A stretch of DNA of 64,000 bases. Origin: Pseudaquabacterium pictum. GTDB taxonomy: Bacteria > Pseudomonadota > Gammaproteobacteria > Burkholderiales > Burkholderiaceae_C. Positions 8,180 through 17,347 of this stretch are shown piece by piece. Position numbers and translations under genes: made by a program. Numbering within the stretch: the stretch's first letter is position 1; each line of letters opens with the position of its first letter. The notes beneath the pieces were generated by a model, which saw nothing but the letters and a program-made list of their open reading frames with translations, made no database searches and was not told where the DNA came from. The DNA is taken from contig NZ_BJCL01000002.1 of the NCBI RefSeq assembly GCF_005403045.1, positions 1 to 64,000 of the forward strand. The letters run 5' to 3'.

Positions 8180-10093
8180 ATGTCCACACCCTCCCCCGCC
8201 ACGCCAGCCGGCGCCGGCGCCACCAATGCGGCGCCGCAAGGCATGGCCGCCCTGACCCTGGCCGCCATCGGCGTGGTCTACGGCGACATCGGCACCAGCC
8301 CGCTCTACACCGTCAAGGAGATCTTCCTGCCCGCCACCGGCGTGCCGCTGGATGCGCCGCACCTGATCGGCGCCGTCTCGGCCATCGTCTGGGCGCTGAT
8401 GCTGGTGGTGACGCTGAAGTACGTGGTGCTGGTGCTGCGTGCCGACCACCATGGCGAAGGCGGCGGCCTGGCACTCACCGCCCTGGCCGCCCAGGCCGTG
8501 GCCAAGCGCGCCCGCCTGCGCCATGGGCTGCTGCTGCTGGGCGTGGCCGGTGCCACGCTGTTCTACGGCGACAGCATCATCACGCCGGCCATCTCGGTGC
8601 TGGGCGCGATGGAAGGGCTGAGCGTGATCACGCCCGACCTCACGCCTTGGGTGCTGCCCGCGGCGCTGGTGGTGCTGGTGGGGCTGTTCCTGGTGCAGCG
8701 CTTCGGCACCGCGGTGGTGGGCCGCTGGTTCGGGCCGGTGATCGTGCTGTGGTTCGCCACGCTGGCGGTGGCCGGCGTGGTGCAGATCGCGCAGACGCCG
8801 GCCATCCTGGCGGCGCTGAACCCGCTGGAGGCCTGGCACTTCCTCACCGGCCGCGGCGCCTACCTGCTGCCGGCGCTGGGCGCCATCGTGCTGGCGCTGA
8901 CCGGCGCCGAGGCGCTGTATGCCGACCTGGGGCACTTCGGCCGCAAGCCGATCCAGTGGGCCTGGTGCGGCCTGGTGCTGCCGGCCCTCGCCTTGAACTA
9001 CCTGGGCCAGGGCGCGCTGCTGATGGCCGACCCGGCGGCCATCGACAACCCGTTCTACCGCCTGTTCCCCGCACCGCTGCTGATCCCGGCGCTGCTGCTG
9101 GCCACCATGGCGGCCATCATCGCCTCGCAGGCGGTGATCTCGGGCGCCTATTCGATGACCCGCCAAGCCATGCAGCTGGGCTTCCTGCCGCGGCTGACGG
9201 TGCACCACACCTCGGCCAGCGCCTTCGGCCAGATCTACATGCCCGGCGTCAATGCCGCGCTGCTGGTGGGCGTGGTGGCGGTGGTGCTGGGTTTCGGCAG
9301 CTCGTCGGCGCTGGCCGGCGCCTACGGCCTGGCGGTGACGCTGACCATGCTGATCACCACCGTGCTGACCTGGTTCGTGGTGCGCCACGGCTGGGGCCTG
9401 CCGGCGGCGGTGGTGGGGCCGGTGACGGCCTTCTTCCTGGCGGTGGATGTGCTGCTGGTGGCCGGGTGTGCGGTGAAGTTCCTCGACGGCGGCTGGGTCA
9501 CGCTGGTGCTGGGCGCCGCGCTGCTGCTGCTCATGACCACCTGGGCCCGCGGCCGCGGACGCCTGCTGGGCGCGCTGCGGCAGGACGGCCTGGCGCTGGA
9601 ACCCTTCATCGCCAGCCTGGACGGCAGCAACATGCCGCGCAGCGAGCGCACCGCCGTCTACCCGGTGGCCGACGGCAGCCTGGTGCCGCAGGCCCTGCTG
9701 CACAACCTCAAGCACAACCAGGTGCTGCACGCCCGCAACCTGGTGCTGACGGTGGTGTTCGAGCAGCGGCCCTGGGTGCCGGCGGCCGACCGGGTGACGG
9801 TGGAGCCGCTGGCCGCCGGCTTCTGGCGGGTGCATCTGCACTTCGGCTTCATGGACGTGCCCGACGTGCCGCGCGCCCTGTCCGCCGGCCCCTGGGCCCA
9901 CCTGCTGGGCGATGCGATGCAGACCAGCTGGTTCCTCAGCCGCGAGACGGTGGTGCCCGGCCCCGGCGCCGGCATGGCGGCCTGGCGGCAGCGGCTGTTT
10001 GCCGGCATGGCGCGCAGCGCCGGCAGTGCGGCGCGCTACTTCCACCTGCCCGACAACGCGGTGGTGGAGCTGGGCACGCGGGTGCAGCTCTGA
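8180..10093 (+). CDS. kup: Low-affinity K+ uptake protein Kup (KUP/HAK/KT family)
   Basis: A 637-residue inner-membrane K+/H+ symporter. The N-terminal signature [14 protein letters not shown] is the KUP hallmark, followed by about 12 hydrophobic helices and a cytoplasmic C-terminal domain of about 190 residues. Length and layout match E. coli Kup. It lies directly downstream of the KdpDE-like pair, an arrangement different from the usual kdpFABC-kdpDE locus, and has its own promoter-region repeat. It is convergent with the thioesterase gene. Confidence 0.95.
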   Translation: MSTPSPATPAGAGATNAAPQGMAALTLAAIGVVYGDIGTSPLYTVKEIFLPATGVPLDAPHLIGAVSAIVWALMLVVTLKYVVLVLRADHHGEGGGLALTALAAQAVAKRARLRHGLLLLGVAGATLFYGDSIITPAISVLGAMEGLSVITPDLTPWVLPAALVVLVGLFLVQRFGTAVVGRWFGPVIVLWFATLAVAGVVQIAQTPAILAALNPLEAWHFLTGRGAYLLPALGAIVLALTGAEALYADLGHFGRKPIQWAWCGLVLPALALNYLGQGALLMADPAAIDNPFYRLFPAPLLIPALLLATMAAIIASQAVISGAYSMTRQAMQLGFLPRLTVHHTSASAFGQIYMPGVNAALLVGVVAVVLGFGSSSALAGAYGLAVTLTMLITTVLTWFVVRHGWGLPAAVVGPVTAFFLAVDVLLVAGCAVKFLDGGWVTLVLGAALLLLMTTWARGRGRLLGALRQDGLALEPFIASLDGSNMPRSERTAVYPVADGSLVPQALLHNLKHNQVLHARNLVLTVVFEQRPWVPAADRVTVEPLAAGFWRVHLHFGFMDVPDVPRALSAGPWAHLLGDAMQTSWFLSRETVVPGPGAGMAAWRQRLFAGMARSAGSAARYFHLPDNAVVELGTRVQL

Positions 10094-10125
10094 TCAGGCC
10101 CCAGGCTTGGGCTTGCGGGCCTGGG

Positions 10126-11061
10126 TCAATCCGCCGGCTTGGGCCGGCGGATGCGGATCAAGCCCTCCTGCGCCACGCTGGCCACCAGGGTGCCGTCGCG
10201 CCGCCACAGGCTGCCGCGGCAGAAGCCGCGGGCACCGCTGAGGCTGGGTGAATCGCTCTGGTACAGCAGCCACTCGTCGAAGCGGAAATCGCGGTGGAAC
10301 CACATCGCGTGGTCCAGGCTGACGCCCTGCACATTGCCTTGCTGCCAGCTCAGCGCATGCGGGCGCATGGCCACGCTCATCAGGCTCCAGTCGCTGGCAT
10401 AGGCCAGCAGGGCCTGGTGGATCAGCGGGTCGTCGGGCAGCGGGTGGGCGGCGCGCATCCAGTGCAGCGCCTGGGCCGGCAGCGGCTGCGGCGCGAAGGC
10501 ATTGATCGGGTTCACCGCCCGCATGTGCACCGGCTGGGCCTGGCGCAGGTACTGCTGGCGCCAGGCCGGCATGCGGTCGATCAGGCGGCGGTCGCGCAGG
10601 TGGTCGTCCTCGAAGCCCTCGGGCGGCGGCGCGGCCGGCATGGTGTCCTGGTGGGTCGGGCCGTCTTCCCGCTTCTGGAACGAGGCCGACATGTGGAAGA
10701 TCGCCTGGCCGTGCTGGATGGCCACCACCCGCCGGGTGGTGAAGCTGGCGCCATCGCGGATGCGGTCCACGTCGTAGACGATGGGCTGCGTCTTGTCGCC
10801 GGCACGCAGGAAGTAGCCGTGCAGCGAATGCACCTGGTGGGCCGGGTCGACCGTGCGGCCGGCAGCCATCAGCGCCTGGCCCAGCACCTGGCCGCCGAAC
10901 ACGGCCTGGCCGCCGTTGTCGCGGCTCTGGCCGCGGAACAGGTTGTGCTCCAGCGGCTCCAGGCGCAGCAGGTCGACCAGGTCGTGCAGCGCACGCTGGG
11001 TGTCGGTGTCGAAATCGCCATCGGCGATCGGGGTGGCAGCGGGCGTGGAATCGTCGGACAT
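10126..11061 (-). CDS. tesB: Acyl-CoA thioesterase II (TesB family)
   Basis: A 311-residue double-hotdog thioesterase that hydrolyses medium- and long-chain acyl-CoA. Typical TesB segments are visible: NLFRGQSRD near the N-terminus, VFGGQVLGQAL, the VHSLHGYFLRAGD block and a C-terminal DHAMWFHRDFR segment. The start (MSDDSTP at 11061) is the only ATG giving normal length. It is divergent from the LuxR-type regulator gene 55 bp away and convergent with kup. Confidence 0.92.
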   Translation of the reverse strand: MSDDSTPAATPIADGDFDTDTQRALHDLVDLLRLEPLEHNLFRGQSRDNGGQAVFGGQVLGQALMAAGRTVDPAHQVHSLHGYFLRAGDKTQPIVYDVDRIRDGASFTTRRVVAIQHGQAIFHMSASFQKREDGPTHQDTMPAAPPPEGFEDDHLRDRRLIDRMPAWRQQYLRQAQPVHMRAVNPINAFAPQPLPAQALHWMRAAHPLPDDPLIHQALLAYASDWSLMSVAMRPHALSWQQGNVQGVSLDHAMWFHRDFRFDEWLLYQSDSPSLSGARGFCRGSLWRRDGTLVASVAQEGLIRIRRPKPAD

Positions 11062-11116
11062 GGTGTCCCGATTGTGCAGGCCCGCGGTGCCATGCCTGGT
11101 CCAGAATGGCAGGCTG

Positions 11117-13957
11117 ATGCCTCCCCCGCCCCCCACCCTGACGCTGGGCGGCCTGCCCGCCGGGCCGCTGTCGTCCAAGCTCAACCCGCCGCTGTCGCAG
11201 GCCCGCCAGGTGCTGCGCCAGGCGGTGGTGCGCCGCATGGCCGAGGCCGGCGGCGTCAAGCTGCTGCTGGTGCGGGCGCCGGCCGGCTTCGGCAAGACCA
11301 CCGCCATGGTGCAGGCCCGCGAGCAGCTGGCCGCCAGCGGCGTGGCCACCGCCTGGCTGACGCTGGAGCGCACCGACAACGACGTGCCACGCTTCCTGGC
11401 CTGCCTGCAGCAGGCGGTGGCGCAGATCGTCGGCCGCACCAGCCTGCCGGGTGCCCAGCCCGGCGCCGGCCTGGGCGGGCCGGCCACACCGTTGGTCGAT
11501 GCGCTGGCCCGCCACGGCGCGCCGTTTGCGCTGTTCCTCGACGACTTCGAGCTGATCACCGAGCCGGCCGTGCTGGGCCTGGTGCGCGAGATCATCGACC
11601 ACCTGCCCCGCCGCGGCCAGCTGGTGCTGGGCAGCCGCAGCCTGCCCGAGCTGGGCCTGGGCCGGCTGCGCATGGCCGGCCAGTTGCTGGAGATCGACAC
11701 CGAGTTGCTGCGCTTCTCGCGCGACGAGACCCGCCAGTTCCTGGCCCTGCGCTGGCCGGGCGATGGCAGCGGCGCGCCCGGCGACCTGGCCGCCCAGGTC
11801 GACCCGCTGCATGCCAAGACCGAAGGCTGGGTGGCCGCGCTGTGGCTGGCCTCGATGGCACTCGACTCGGTGATGGCCCGCCAGGGCAGCGTGGCCGGCT
11901 TCATCGCCCAGTTCTCCGGCAGCAACCGGGCGGTGGCCGATTTCCTGGCCGAGGATGTGCTGGCCCGCCAGACGCCCGAGGTGCGCGACTTCCTGCTGCG
12001 CACCAGCATCCTGCGGCAGTTCAATGCGCCGCTGTGCCAGGCGCTGACGCCGCGCAGCGACGCTGCCCGCATCCTGGCCCAGCTGGATGCGGCCAACCTG
12101 TTCATCACGCCGATCAGCACGCCGGTCAGCGCACCCGGCGCCGGCAGTGCCCCGCCAGAGCGGGAATGGCGCTACCACAGCCTGTTCGCCGACTTCCTGC
12201 GCGCCCAGCTGGCGCGCGAGCAACCCGATGCGCTGGCCCGCCTGCACCTGGCCGCCTCGGGCTGGTACGAGAGCCAGGGCCGGCCGGTGCCGGCCATCGA
12301 CCATGCCATCGAGGGCGGCGATGCGCCGCATGCGGTGCACCTGCTGGCCGGCCAGGCGATGGATTTCCTGCAGCAGGGCCGCATGCGCCTGCTGGCGCGC
12401 TGGTTCGCCGCGCTGCAGAACGTGGAAGGCGGCGACGCGCTGGCCGACCAGCCGATGCTGCAGGTGGTCTCGCTGTGGGCCAGCAACCTCACCCGCGGGC
12501 CCTGGGCGGCGATGGAGCAGCTGCAGCAGTCCGGCTGCGCCACCAGCGCCGACGCCGCGGTGCGTGCCCATGTCAACGCCCTGCAGCCGATGCTGCTGGC
12601 GATGATGGACCGGGTGGAAGACGCCGCCGACCTGGGCCGCGAGGCCCTGGCCCGCGTGCCCACCGGCCAGCCCTTTGCCGACAGCGTGCTGTGCAATGTG
12701 ATGGCCCATGTGATGGGCGTGCTGGGCGAGCGGGAACAGGCCCAGCGCCTGCTGGACGCCGCCCGCCGCGGCCAGCAGGGCGACGGTTTCAACCGCATGT
12801 ACACCGAATCGGTGGAAGGCCTGCTCGACCTGCAGCAGGGCCGGCTGCGCCAGGCCACCGCCCGCTTCCGCCTGGCCCTGGGCATGGCCGCGGTGCCCAG
12901 TGCCACGCTCAACACCGCGCCCTGGCAGCCCACCCACGGCAATGCCTGGGCCGGCGTGCTGTATGCCGGCGTGGTCTACGAGGCCCACCAGCTGGCCCAG
13001 GCCGAGCACCTGCTCAACGTCTACCTGCCGCTGGCGCGCGATGTGGGGCTGCCTGACCACATGATCCTGAGCCATGTGATGGTGGCCCGCATCGCCTTCG
13101 ACCGCGGCGACATCGACGCGGCCCTGCAGTTCGTCACCGAGCTGGAGCACCTGGGCCACCACCGCCAGCTGCCGCGGGTGGTGGCCAGCGCCCGGCTGGA
13201 GCGGGCCCGGGTGCTGATGCTGCAGGGCCAGGCCGAGGCCGCCGCACTGGCATTGGACCGCGCCGACGATGCCGCGGTGTGGCAGCGGGTGGCTCGCCAC
13301 CAGTTCAGCGCCCATGACGTGGAAGACATGCCGATCGGTCGGCTGCGCTGGCAGGTGCTGTTCGGTGATCCGGCCGCGGCGGCGCGCGCCGCGGCGGCCG
13401 CCGCCGCCCAGGCCCAGGCAGCGCAGCGCCAGCGCCGGGCGCTGAAGCTGCAGTTGCTGCAGGCCCTGGCGCTGCAGCGCGCCGGCAGCCCGGCCGACCT
13501 GGACGCCGCGCTGCAGCTGACCGGCCGGCTGCTGCAGGTGGCCCAGGCCGAGGGCTATGTGCGCCTGCTGCTCGACGAAGGCCCGGCGGTGGGCACGCTG
13601 CTGCGCCGCACCCAGGCCGCCCTGCATGCCGCGCCCGGCGAGCGGGTCGACCCGCTGGTCGACGACTGCCTGCAGCGGCTGATCGCCCTGGCCGGTGACG
13701 AGCCCCTGCCCGACGAACCCGCCGCCGCTGCGGAACCGGCCGCACCCGGCGCACCGCTGGACGAGCCGCTGACCCGCAAGGAGATCCGCGTGCTGCAGCT
13801 GCTGGCCGAGGGCTACAGCAACAGCGTGATGGCCGAGAAGCTGTTCGTCAGCGACAGCACGGTGCGCACCCACCTGCGCAACATCAACCTCAAGCTGGGC
13901 GCGCGCAGCCGCACCCAGGCGGTCGCCATCGCCCGCAAGCTGGGCGTGATGACCTGA
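11117..13957 (+). CDS. Large ATP-binding LuxR-family transcriptional regulator (MalT/LAL type)
   Basis: A 946-residue regulator. The Walker A motif APAGFGKTT is at residues 54-62 and a Walker B-like FALFLDDFELI follows. A long helical TPR-like region makes up most of the protein. The C-terminal LuxR helix-turn-helix (LTRKEIRVLQLLAEGYSNS, then VRTHLRNINLKLG) closes the gene. This is the MalT/AlkS/AcoK architecture, in which an inducer and ATP trigger oligomerisation and promoter activation. The start at 11117 is 55 bp from the divergent tesB; a longer in-frame reading overlaps tesB antisense and was rejected. The inducer is unknown. Confidence 0.9.
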   Translation: MPPPPPTLTLGGLPAGPLSSKLNPPLSQARQVLRQAVVRRMAEAGGVKLLLVRAPAGFGKTTAMVQAREQLAASGVATAWLTLERTDNDVPRFLACLQQAVAQIVGRTSLPGAQPGAGLGGPATPLVDALARHGAPFALFLDDFELITEPAVLGLVREIIDHLPRRGQLVLGSRSLPELGLGRLRMAGQLLEIDTELLRFSRDETRQFLALRWPGDGSGAPGDLAAQVDPLHAKTEGWVAALWLASMALDSVMARQGSVAGFIAQFSGSNRAVADFLAEDVLARQTPEVRDFLLRTSILRQFNAPLCQALTPRSDAARILAQLDAANLFITPISTPVSAPGAGSAPPEREWRYHSLFADFLRAQLAREQPDALARLHLAASGWYESQGRPVPAIDHAIEGGDAPHAVHLLAGQAMDFLQQGRMRLLARWFAALQNVEGGDALADQPMLQVVSLWASNLTRGPWAAMEQLQQSGCATSADAAVRAHVNALQPMLLAMMDRVEDAADLGREALARVPTGQPFADSVLCNVMAHVMGVLGEREQAQRLLDAARRGQQGDGFNRMYTESVEGLLDLQQGRLRQATARFRLALGMAAVPSATLNTAPWQPTHGNAWAGVLYAGVVYEAHQLAQAEHLLNVYLPLARDVGLPDHMILSHVMVARIAFDRGDIDAALQFVTELEHLGHHRQLPRVVASARLERARVLMLQGQAEAAALALDRADDAAVWQRVARHQFSAHDVEDMPIGRLRWQVLFGDPAAAARAAAAAAAQAQAAQRQRRALKLQLLQALALQRAGSPADLDAALQLTGRLLQVAQAEGYVRLLLDEGPAVGTLLRRTQAALHAAPGERVDPLVDDCLQRLIALAGDEPLPDEPAAAAEPAAPGAPLDEPLTRKEIRVLQLLAEGYSNSVMAEKLFVSDSTVRTHLRNINLKLGARSRTQAVAIARKLGVMT

Positions 13958-13958
13958 C

Positions 13959-13977
13959 GCCGGCCGCTCAGGCCGGT
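13959..13977. terminator. GC hairpin between convergent genes
   Basis: GCCGGCC and GGCCGGT flank a 5-nt loop just past the LuxR-type regulator stop and overlapping the end of the convergent hydrolase gene. There is no T-run, so it is a weak bidirectional terminator candidate. Confidence 0.3.
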
Positions 13978-14705
13978 GTCAGATGCTTGCCAAACAGCGT
14001 GAACAGCCGCGCCCAGTGGCGCTCTGCCGAGGGCTTGTCGTAGATGCCGGCACGCAGCGGGAAGGCGAAGCCATGGTGCGCGCCGGGGTACCACTCCAGC
14101 CGGTGCGGCACGCCGCCGGCCTGCAGCGCCGCCTGCAGCGTGGCCACCTGCTCGGGCGAGGCCCACTTGTCATGTTCGGCGCAGGCGAAGTAGCTGTCGC
14201 AGCGCACCTGGCCCACCACCTGGTGCGGTGAATCGGCCGCATCGGTCACCATGTTGGCGCCGTAGATGCTGGCGATGCAGCGCAGCCGGTCCGGGAAGGC
14301 CGCCGCCGCCCACACCACGAACGGCCCGCTCATGCAGTAGCCCACCGCGCCGATGCGCGTGGCATCGGCCGCCGCGAAGCCGTCGACGAAGTCCAGCATG
14401 GCCTGGGTGTCGACCCGTGTGGTCTGGGCGCTGAGCGCATGCATGTGGCCGAACATCTCGGCCATCGCCGCCTCGGTGCGCTCCTTCAGCCAGTAGTCCC
14501 GCGTGCGGCGGTGGTACAGGTTGGGCAGCACCACGCAGTAGCCCACGGTGGCCAGACGGCGGGCCATGTCGTGCAGCTCTTCCCGCTTGCCGGGGGCATC
14601 CATGTAGAACAGGATCACCGGGTGCGGGCCGCCTTCGTCGGGGTGCACGACGAAGGTGTTCATCGCGCCGTCGGCGGTGGGGATGTCGATGTGGTGCTCG
14701 ATCAC
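13968..14705 (-). CDS. Dienelactone hydrolase family protein
   Basis: A 245-residue alpha/beta hydrolase with the dienelactone-hydrolase nucleophile elbow GYCMSG (Cys in place of Ser), a downstream aspartate (AEHDKW) and a C-terminal histidine (GAHHGFAFP), completing a Cys-Asp-His triad. The start is GTG at 14705, overlapping the stop of the upstream deaminase by four bases (GTGA), so the two are co-translated. The substrate is unknown; family members open lactones or hydrolyse small esters. The coupling to a purine/cytosine-type deaminase is not a standard pairing that I recognise. Confidence 0.85.
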   Translation of the reverse strand: MIEHHIDIPTADGAMNTFVVHPDEGGPHPVILFYMDAPGKREELHDMARRLATVGYCVVLPNLYHRRTRDYWLKERTEAAMAEMFGHMHALSAQTTRVDTQAMLDFVDGFAAADATRIGAVGYCMSGPFVVWAAAAFPDRLRCIASIYGANMVTDAADSPHQVVGQVRCDSYFACAEHDKWASPEQVATLQAALQAGGVPHRLEWYPGAHHGFAFPLRAGIYDKPSAERHWARLFTLFGKHLTPA

Positions 14706-15229
14706 GGGCTGTCTCCTGGGTGGGCTGCGCCACGGCTGCGGCGCCAGAAATCCTGGTGCAGCGCGGCGATCTCTGTTTCGACGGCGGCCACCGGGCCGAT
14801 CACGTCGACGGCTTTCTGGCCGCGGGCGAACAGGTCGCGGCAGGGCAGGTCCAGCGTCGGGTTCTCGGCATGGTTGCCGGTCATCGCCAGCAGGCGCGCT
14901 TCCGACATGCCGTAGACCACCCGGCCGATGTGGGCCCAGTACTGGGTGCCGGCGCACATGGCGCAAGGCTCCACCGTGGTGTAGAGGGTGCAGCCCCACA
15001 ACACCTCGGGCGTGTACAGGCGGGCGGCCTCGCGGGCCAGCACCGCCTCGGCATGGTTGACCGCATCCACATTGCCCTGGCGCAGCAGCACGGTGGCATG
15101 GTCGGCCGCCACCAGCACCGCGCCAAACGGGTGGTGGCCGGCGGCCAGCGCCTGCGCGGCCACGGCATTGGCCGCACGCAGGTGGGTGGCGATCTGGTCG
15201 GCCGTGGGGTTGGTGCGGGTGTCGTGCAT
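14702..15229 (-). CDS. Zinc-dependent nucleoside/nucleobase deaminase
   Basis: A 175-residue member of the cytidine/deoxycytidylate deaminase fold. The zinc site is complete: HAEAV (His ligand and catalytic Glu) and PCAMC (two Cys ligands). The context EPCAMCAGTQYWAHIGRVVYG resembles guanine deaminase-like (GuaD) and TadA-like enzymes, but it is not TadA itself because the tRNA-binding tail is not evident. It is the first gene of a coupled pair with a dienelactone-hydrolase-like gene and follows the Nudix gene by 10 bp. The exact base deaminated is unknown. Confidence 0.85.
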   Translation of the reverse strand: MHDTRTNPTADQIATHLRAANAVAAQALAAGHHPFGAVLVAADHATVLLRQGNVDAVNHAEAVLAREAARLYTPEVLWGCTLYTTVEPCAMCAGTQYWAHIGRVVYGMSEARLLAMTGNHAENPTLDLPCRDLFARGQKAVDVIGPVAAVETEIAALHQDFWRRSRGAAHPGDSP

Positions 15230-15239
15230 CCGCAGCAGC

Positions 15240-15899
15240 TTACTTCCAGGCGAACTTGGGCTGCTCGTAGTGGGCCACCCGGGTGGGCCGGCCCAGCACG
15301 CAGACCTCGCGGAACTGGTAGATCATGGCCGCGGTGGGCGCGGCGATCCAGTTGTCGCCCACCGGCATCTTCAGCACCGGGTGCTCGCTGCCTTCCAAAG
15401 GCTCGAGGATGGGCGCGTCGTCGCGCAGGAACTCGCGCACCGGAATGCGGTGGATGCTGGCCACCTCGGCCGGGTTGGGCTTGAGCGCCCGCGCCTCGCC
15501 GGCCCACACCACCACCGGCTGGATGGCATAGCCCGAGCGGGTGACGAAGGGATCGAGCCGGCCCAGCACCGCCTCGGGCGGCAGCGCCAGGCCGACCTCC
15601 TCTTCCAGCTCGCGCAGCGCGGTTTCTTCCGGCGTCTCGCCGGCATCGATGCGCCCGCCGGGCAGCGCCCACTGGCCAGCATGGCCGCTCAGCGTCTTGG
15701 CGCGGCGGGTGAGTATCAGCGCGGGGTCGGTACTCCAGCCCCTGGCCTGGCGCAGGCCGCGCAGCTTGGCACCGGTGCCTTCGTCGGCCAGCGTCAGCGC
15801 CACCGCCGCCAGCTTCAGGCCGGTGGTGTCGGGCGCCAGCAGGGGCCAGGCCGACAGCCGGCTGCTGACCAAGGCGCGCAGGGCGTCATCGCGCTGCAT
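15240..15899 (-). CDS. Nudix hydrolase, CoA pyrophosphatase (NudL)-like
   Basis: A 219-residue protein with a perfect Nudix box from GRIDAGE to REL-EEEVGL (G-x5-E-x7-R-E-U-x-E-E-x-G-U). Immediately before it is LTRRAKTLSGHAGQWALPGG, which matches the extra motif of the CoA pyrophosphatase subgroup. Such enzymes cleave CoA and acyl-CoA to 3',5'-ADP and phosphopantetheine, fitting a region rich in acyl-CoA genes. It lies between a crotonase gene (13 bp) and the deaminase (10 bp), all on the same strand, probably one transcript. Confidence 0.87.
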   Translation of the reverse strand: MQRDDALRALVSSRLSAWPLLAPDTTGLKLAAVALTLADEGTGAKLRGLRQARGWSTDPALILTRRAKTLSGHAGQWALPGGRIDAGETPEETALRELEEEVGLALPPEAVLGRLDPFVTRSGYAIQPVVVWAGEARALKPNPAEVASIHRIPVREFLRDDAPILEPLEGSEHPVLKMPVGDNWIAAPTAAMIYQFREVCVLGRPTRVAHYEQPKFAWK

Positions 15900-15912
15900 C
15901 GGCGCGCCGCGC

Positions 15913-16731
15913 TCAGGCCTGCGCGGTGGAGAACACCGGCGGCCGTTGTTCCATGTTGGCGCGCACCGCCTCCAGCTGGTTGGGCTGGCCCATCAGCGCC
16001 ACCTGCTCGTCGCTCTCGGCCTGCAGCAGCGCGCGGGCGCTGTCGGCCAGCACCTGGCTGCTGGCGTTCATCAGCCGCTTGTCGGCCCGCAGCGCGCTGG
16101 GGCTGCGCTGGGCCAGGGCCTGGGCCATGGCGCGCGCCTCGGCCAGCGGGTCGGCACACACCCGGGTGGCCAGGCCCAGGGCCACGGCCTCGGTGCCGCT
16201 GACGATGCGGCCGGTGTAGGTGAGTTCACGCGCATGGTCGTCACGCACCAGGCCACGCATCAGCACCACGCCGGCCATGTCGGGCACCAGGCCCCACTTG
16301 ATCTCCATCACGCTCATCTTCAGATCGGCCGTGACCAGGCGGATGTCGGCCCCCAGCGCCACCTGCAGGCCGCCGCCGAAGGCCACGCCATGCACCGCGG
16401 CGATCACCGGCACCGGAATCTCGCGCCAGCCCAGGCCCACGTACTGGGCCGAGTTGGCGATGCCATGGGTGCGGGGGCGCAGGTCGCGGGTGGCGCCGGG
16501 CTCACCGTTGTTCAGCTTGGCCATGCGGCCCATGTCCAGCCCGGCGCAAAAGGCCTTGCCCTCGCCGTGCAGCACCACCGCGCGCAGGCCGGGCTCGGCC
16601 TTCAGGCGGGTGATGGCGGCGGACAGCGCGTCGAACATCGCGAAGTCCAGCGCGTTCATCTTGTCGCTGCGCACCAGGGCCACGTCGGCCACGCCGTGGT
16701 CGTCGATGGTGATGCGGACGCGGTCGTTCAT
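15913..16731 (-). CDS. Enoyl-CoA hydratase/isomerase family protein (crotonase)
   Basis: A 272-residue crotonase. The oxyanion-hole segments HGEGKAFCAGLDM and HGVAFGGGLQVALGADIR are present and the C-terminal part matches the family. In the second block the catalytic-glutamate positions of classical hydratases are not obvious, so isomerase or other chemistry is possible. The ATG at 16731 is chosen because the protein begins there with the usual beta-strand. It leads the crotonase-Nudix-deaminase-hydrolase transcript. An 18-bp palindrome lies 44 bp upstream. Confidence 0.88.
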   Translation of the reverse strand: MNDRVRITIDDHGVADVALVRSDKMNALDFAMFDALSAAITRLKAEPGLRAVVLHGEGKAFCAGLDMGRMAKLNNGEPGATRDLRPRTHGIANSAQYVGLGWREIPVPVIAAVHGVAFGGGLQVALGADIRLVTADLKMSVMEIKWGLVPDMAGVVLMRGLVRDDHARELTYTGRIVSGTEAVALGLATRVCADPLAEARAMAQALAQRSPSALRADKRLMNASSQVLADSARALLQAESDEQVALMGQPNQLEAVRANMEQRPPVFSTAQA

Positions 16732-16774
16732 GCGGTCTCCTCGGGGTGTCTGCATCGATTCTTGCAGCGGGCCC

Positions 16775-16792
16775 TGGTGACACCTGTCACCA
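16775..16792. promoter_or_regulatory. Palindrome TGGTGACACCTGTCACCA upstream of the crotonase gene
   Basis: Eight-base arms flank a 2-bp centre, 44 bp before the crotonase ATG and 163 bp before the divergent hypothetical gene. It has the form of a dimeric repressor operator. I cannot assign a regulator. Confidence 0.45.
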
Positions 16793-16954
16793 ACGTGCTG
16801 CCTGCTGCAAGCCGGTGGCGGGATGCCGTTCGTGCAAATCCGCACACCCCCACCCCAGTTGCGGGGCATTGGTCCTGCTTATCCCCTGGATGGTGGTCGA
16901 CGCCAGGCATGAACATCGCTTGAATCCGACCACACCCGAGGCACGCGCCCCACC

Positions 16955-17335
16955 ATGACAACCGCAATCGTGATCACGCTCTGGCTGCTGGCCCTGGCCG
17001 GCCGCTCGCTGCTGCTGCAGCGCCTGGCCGCACGGCATGCGTGGCTGCGCACCCGCGGCGCCGGCTGGTGGACCGAGGAACTGCGCCGCCGTGCCTGCGT
17101 GTGCAGCGTGCCGAACGATTTGCAGCCCTACCCGCAGCCGCGGGAGTTCCGCATCCGGGTGTGGCGCGTCGCCGGTGTGCCGGTGTGGTGGCGTGGCTGC
17201 TTCGTGAGCCTGCCGGTGCATTGCGATGCGACCGTGGCTGAACTGGAAGCCCAGCACTTCGACCACCTGTTCAGCGGCCCGTTTCGGTTGCAGCCGGCCG
17301 GCAAGGGCAGCGTGCGCCCGGCCCTGGTGAACTGA
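16955..17335 (+). CDS. Hypothetical protein with N-terminal membrane segment
   Basis: I do not recognise this 126-residue protein. It has one N-terminal hydrophobic helix (residues 3-20), then a basic region and a Trp/Arg-rich globular part with three cysteines. The ending FRLQPAGKGSVRPALVN looks like a natural terminus. It is a single plus-strand gene between two minus-strand operons, and no good ribosome-binding site is visible. Real but uncharacterised is the best guess. Confidence 0.55.
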   Translation: MTTAIVITLWLLALAGRSLLLQRLAARHAWLRTRGAGWWTEELRRRACVCSVPNDLQPYPQPREFRIRVWRVAGVPVWWRGCFVSLPVHCDATVAELEAQHFDHLFSGPFRLQPAGKGSVRPALVN

Positions 17336-17347
17336 TCCGCCGGCCGG

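Noticed and set aside
8162-10045. Long minus-strand frame opposite kup
   Set aside because: It has no hydrophobic pattern or domain; kup is unmistakable on the other strand.
10094-13873. Very long open frames antisense to tesB and the LuxR-type regulator
   Set aside because: Low-complexity His/Gln/Gly/Arg-rich translations without domains; they are mirror images of strongly biased codons in the real genes.
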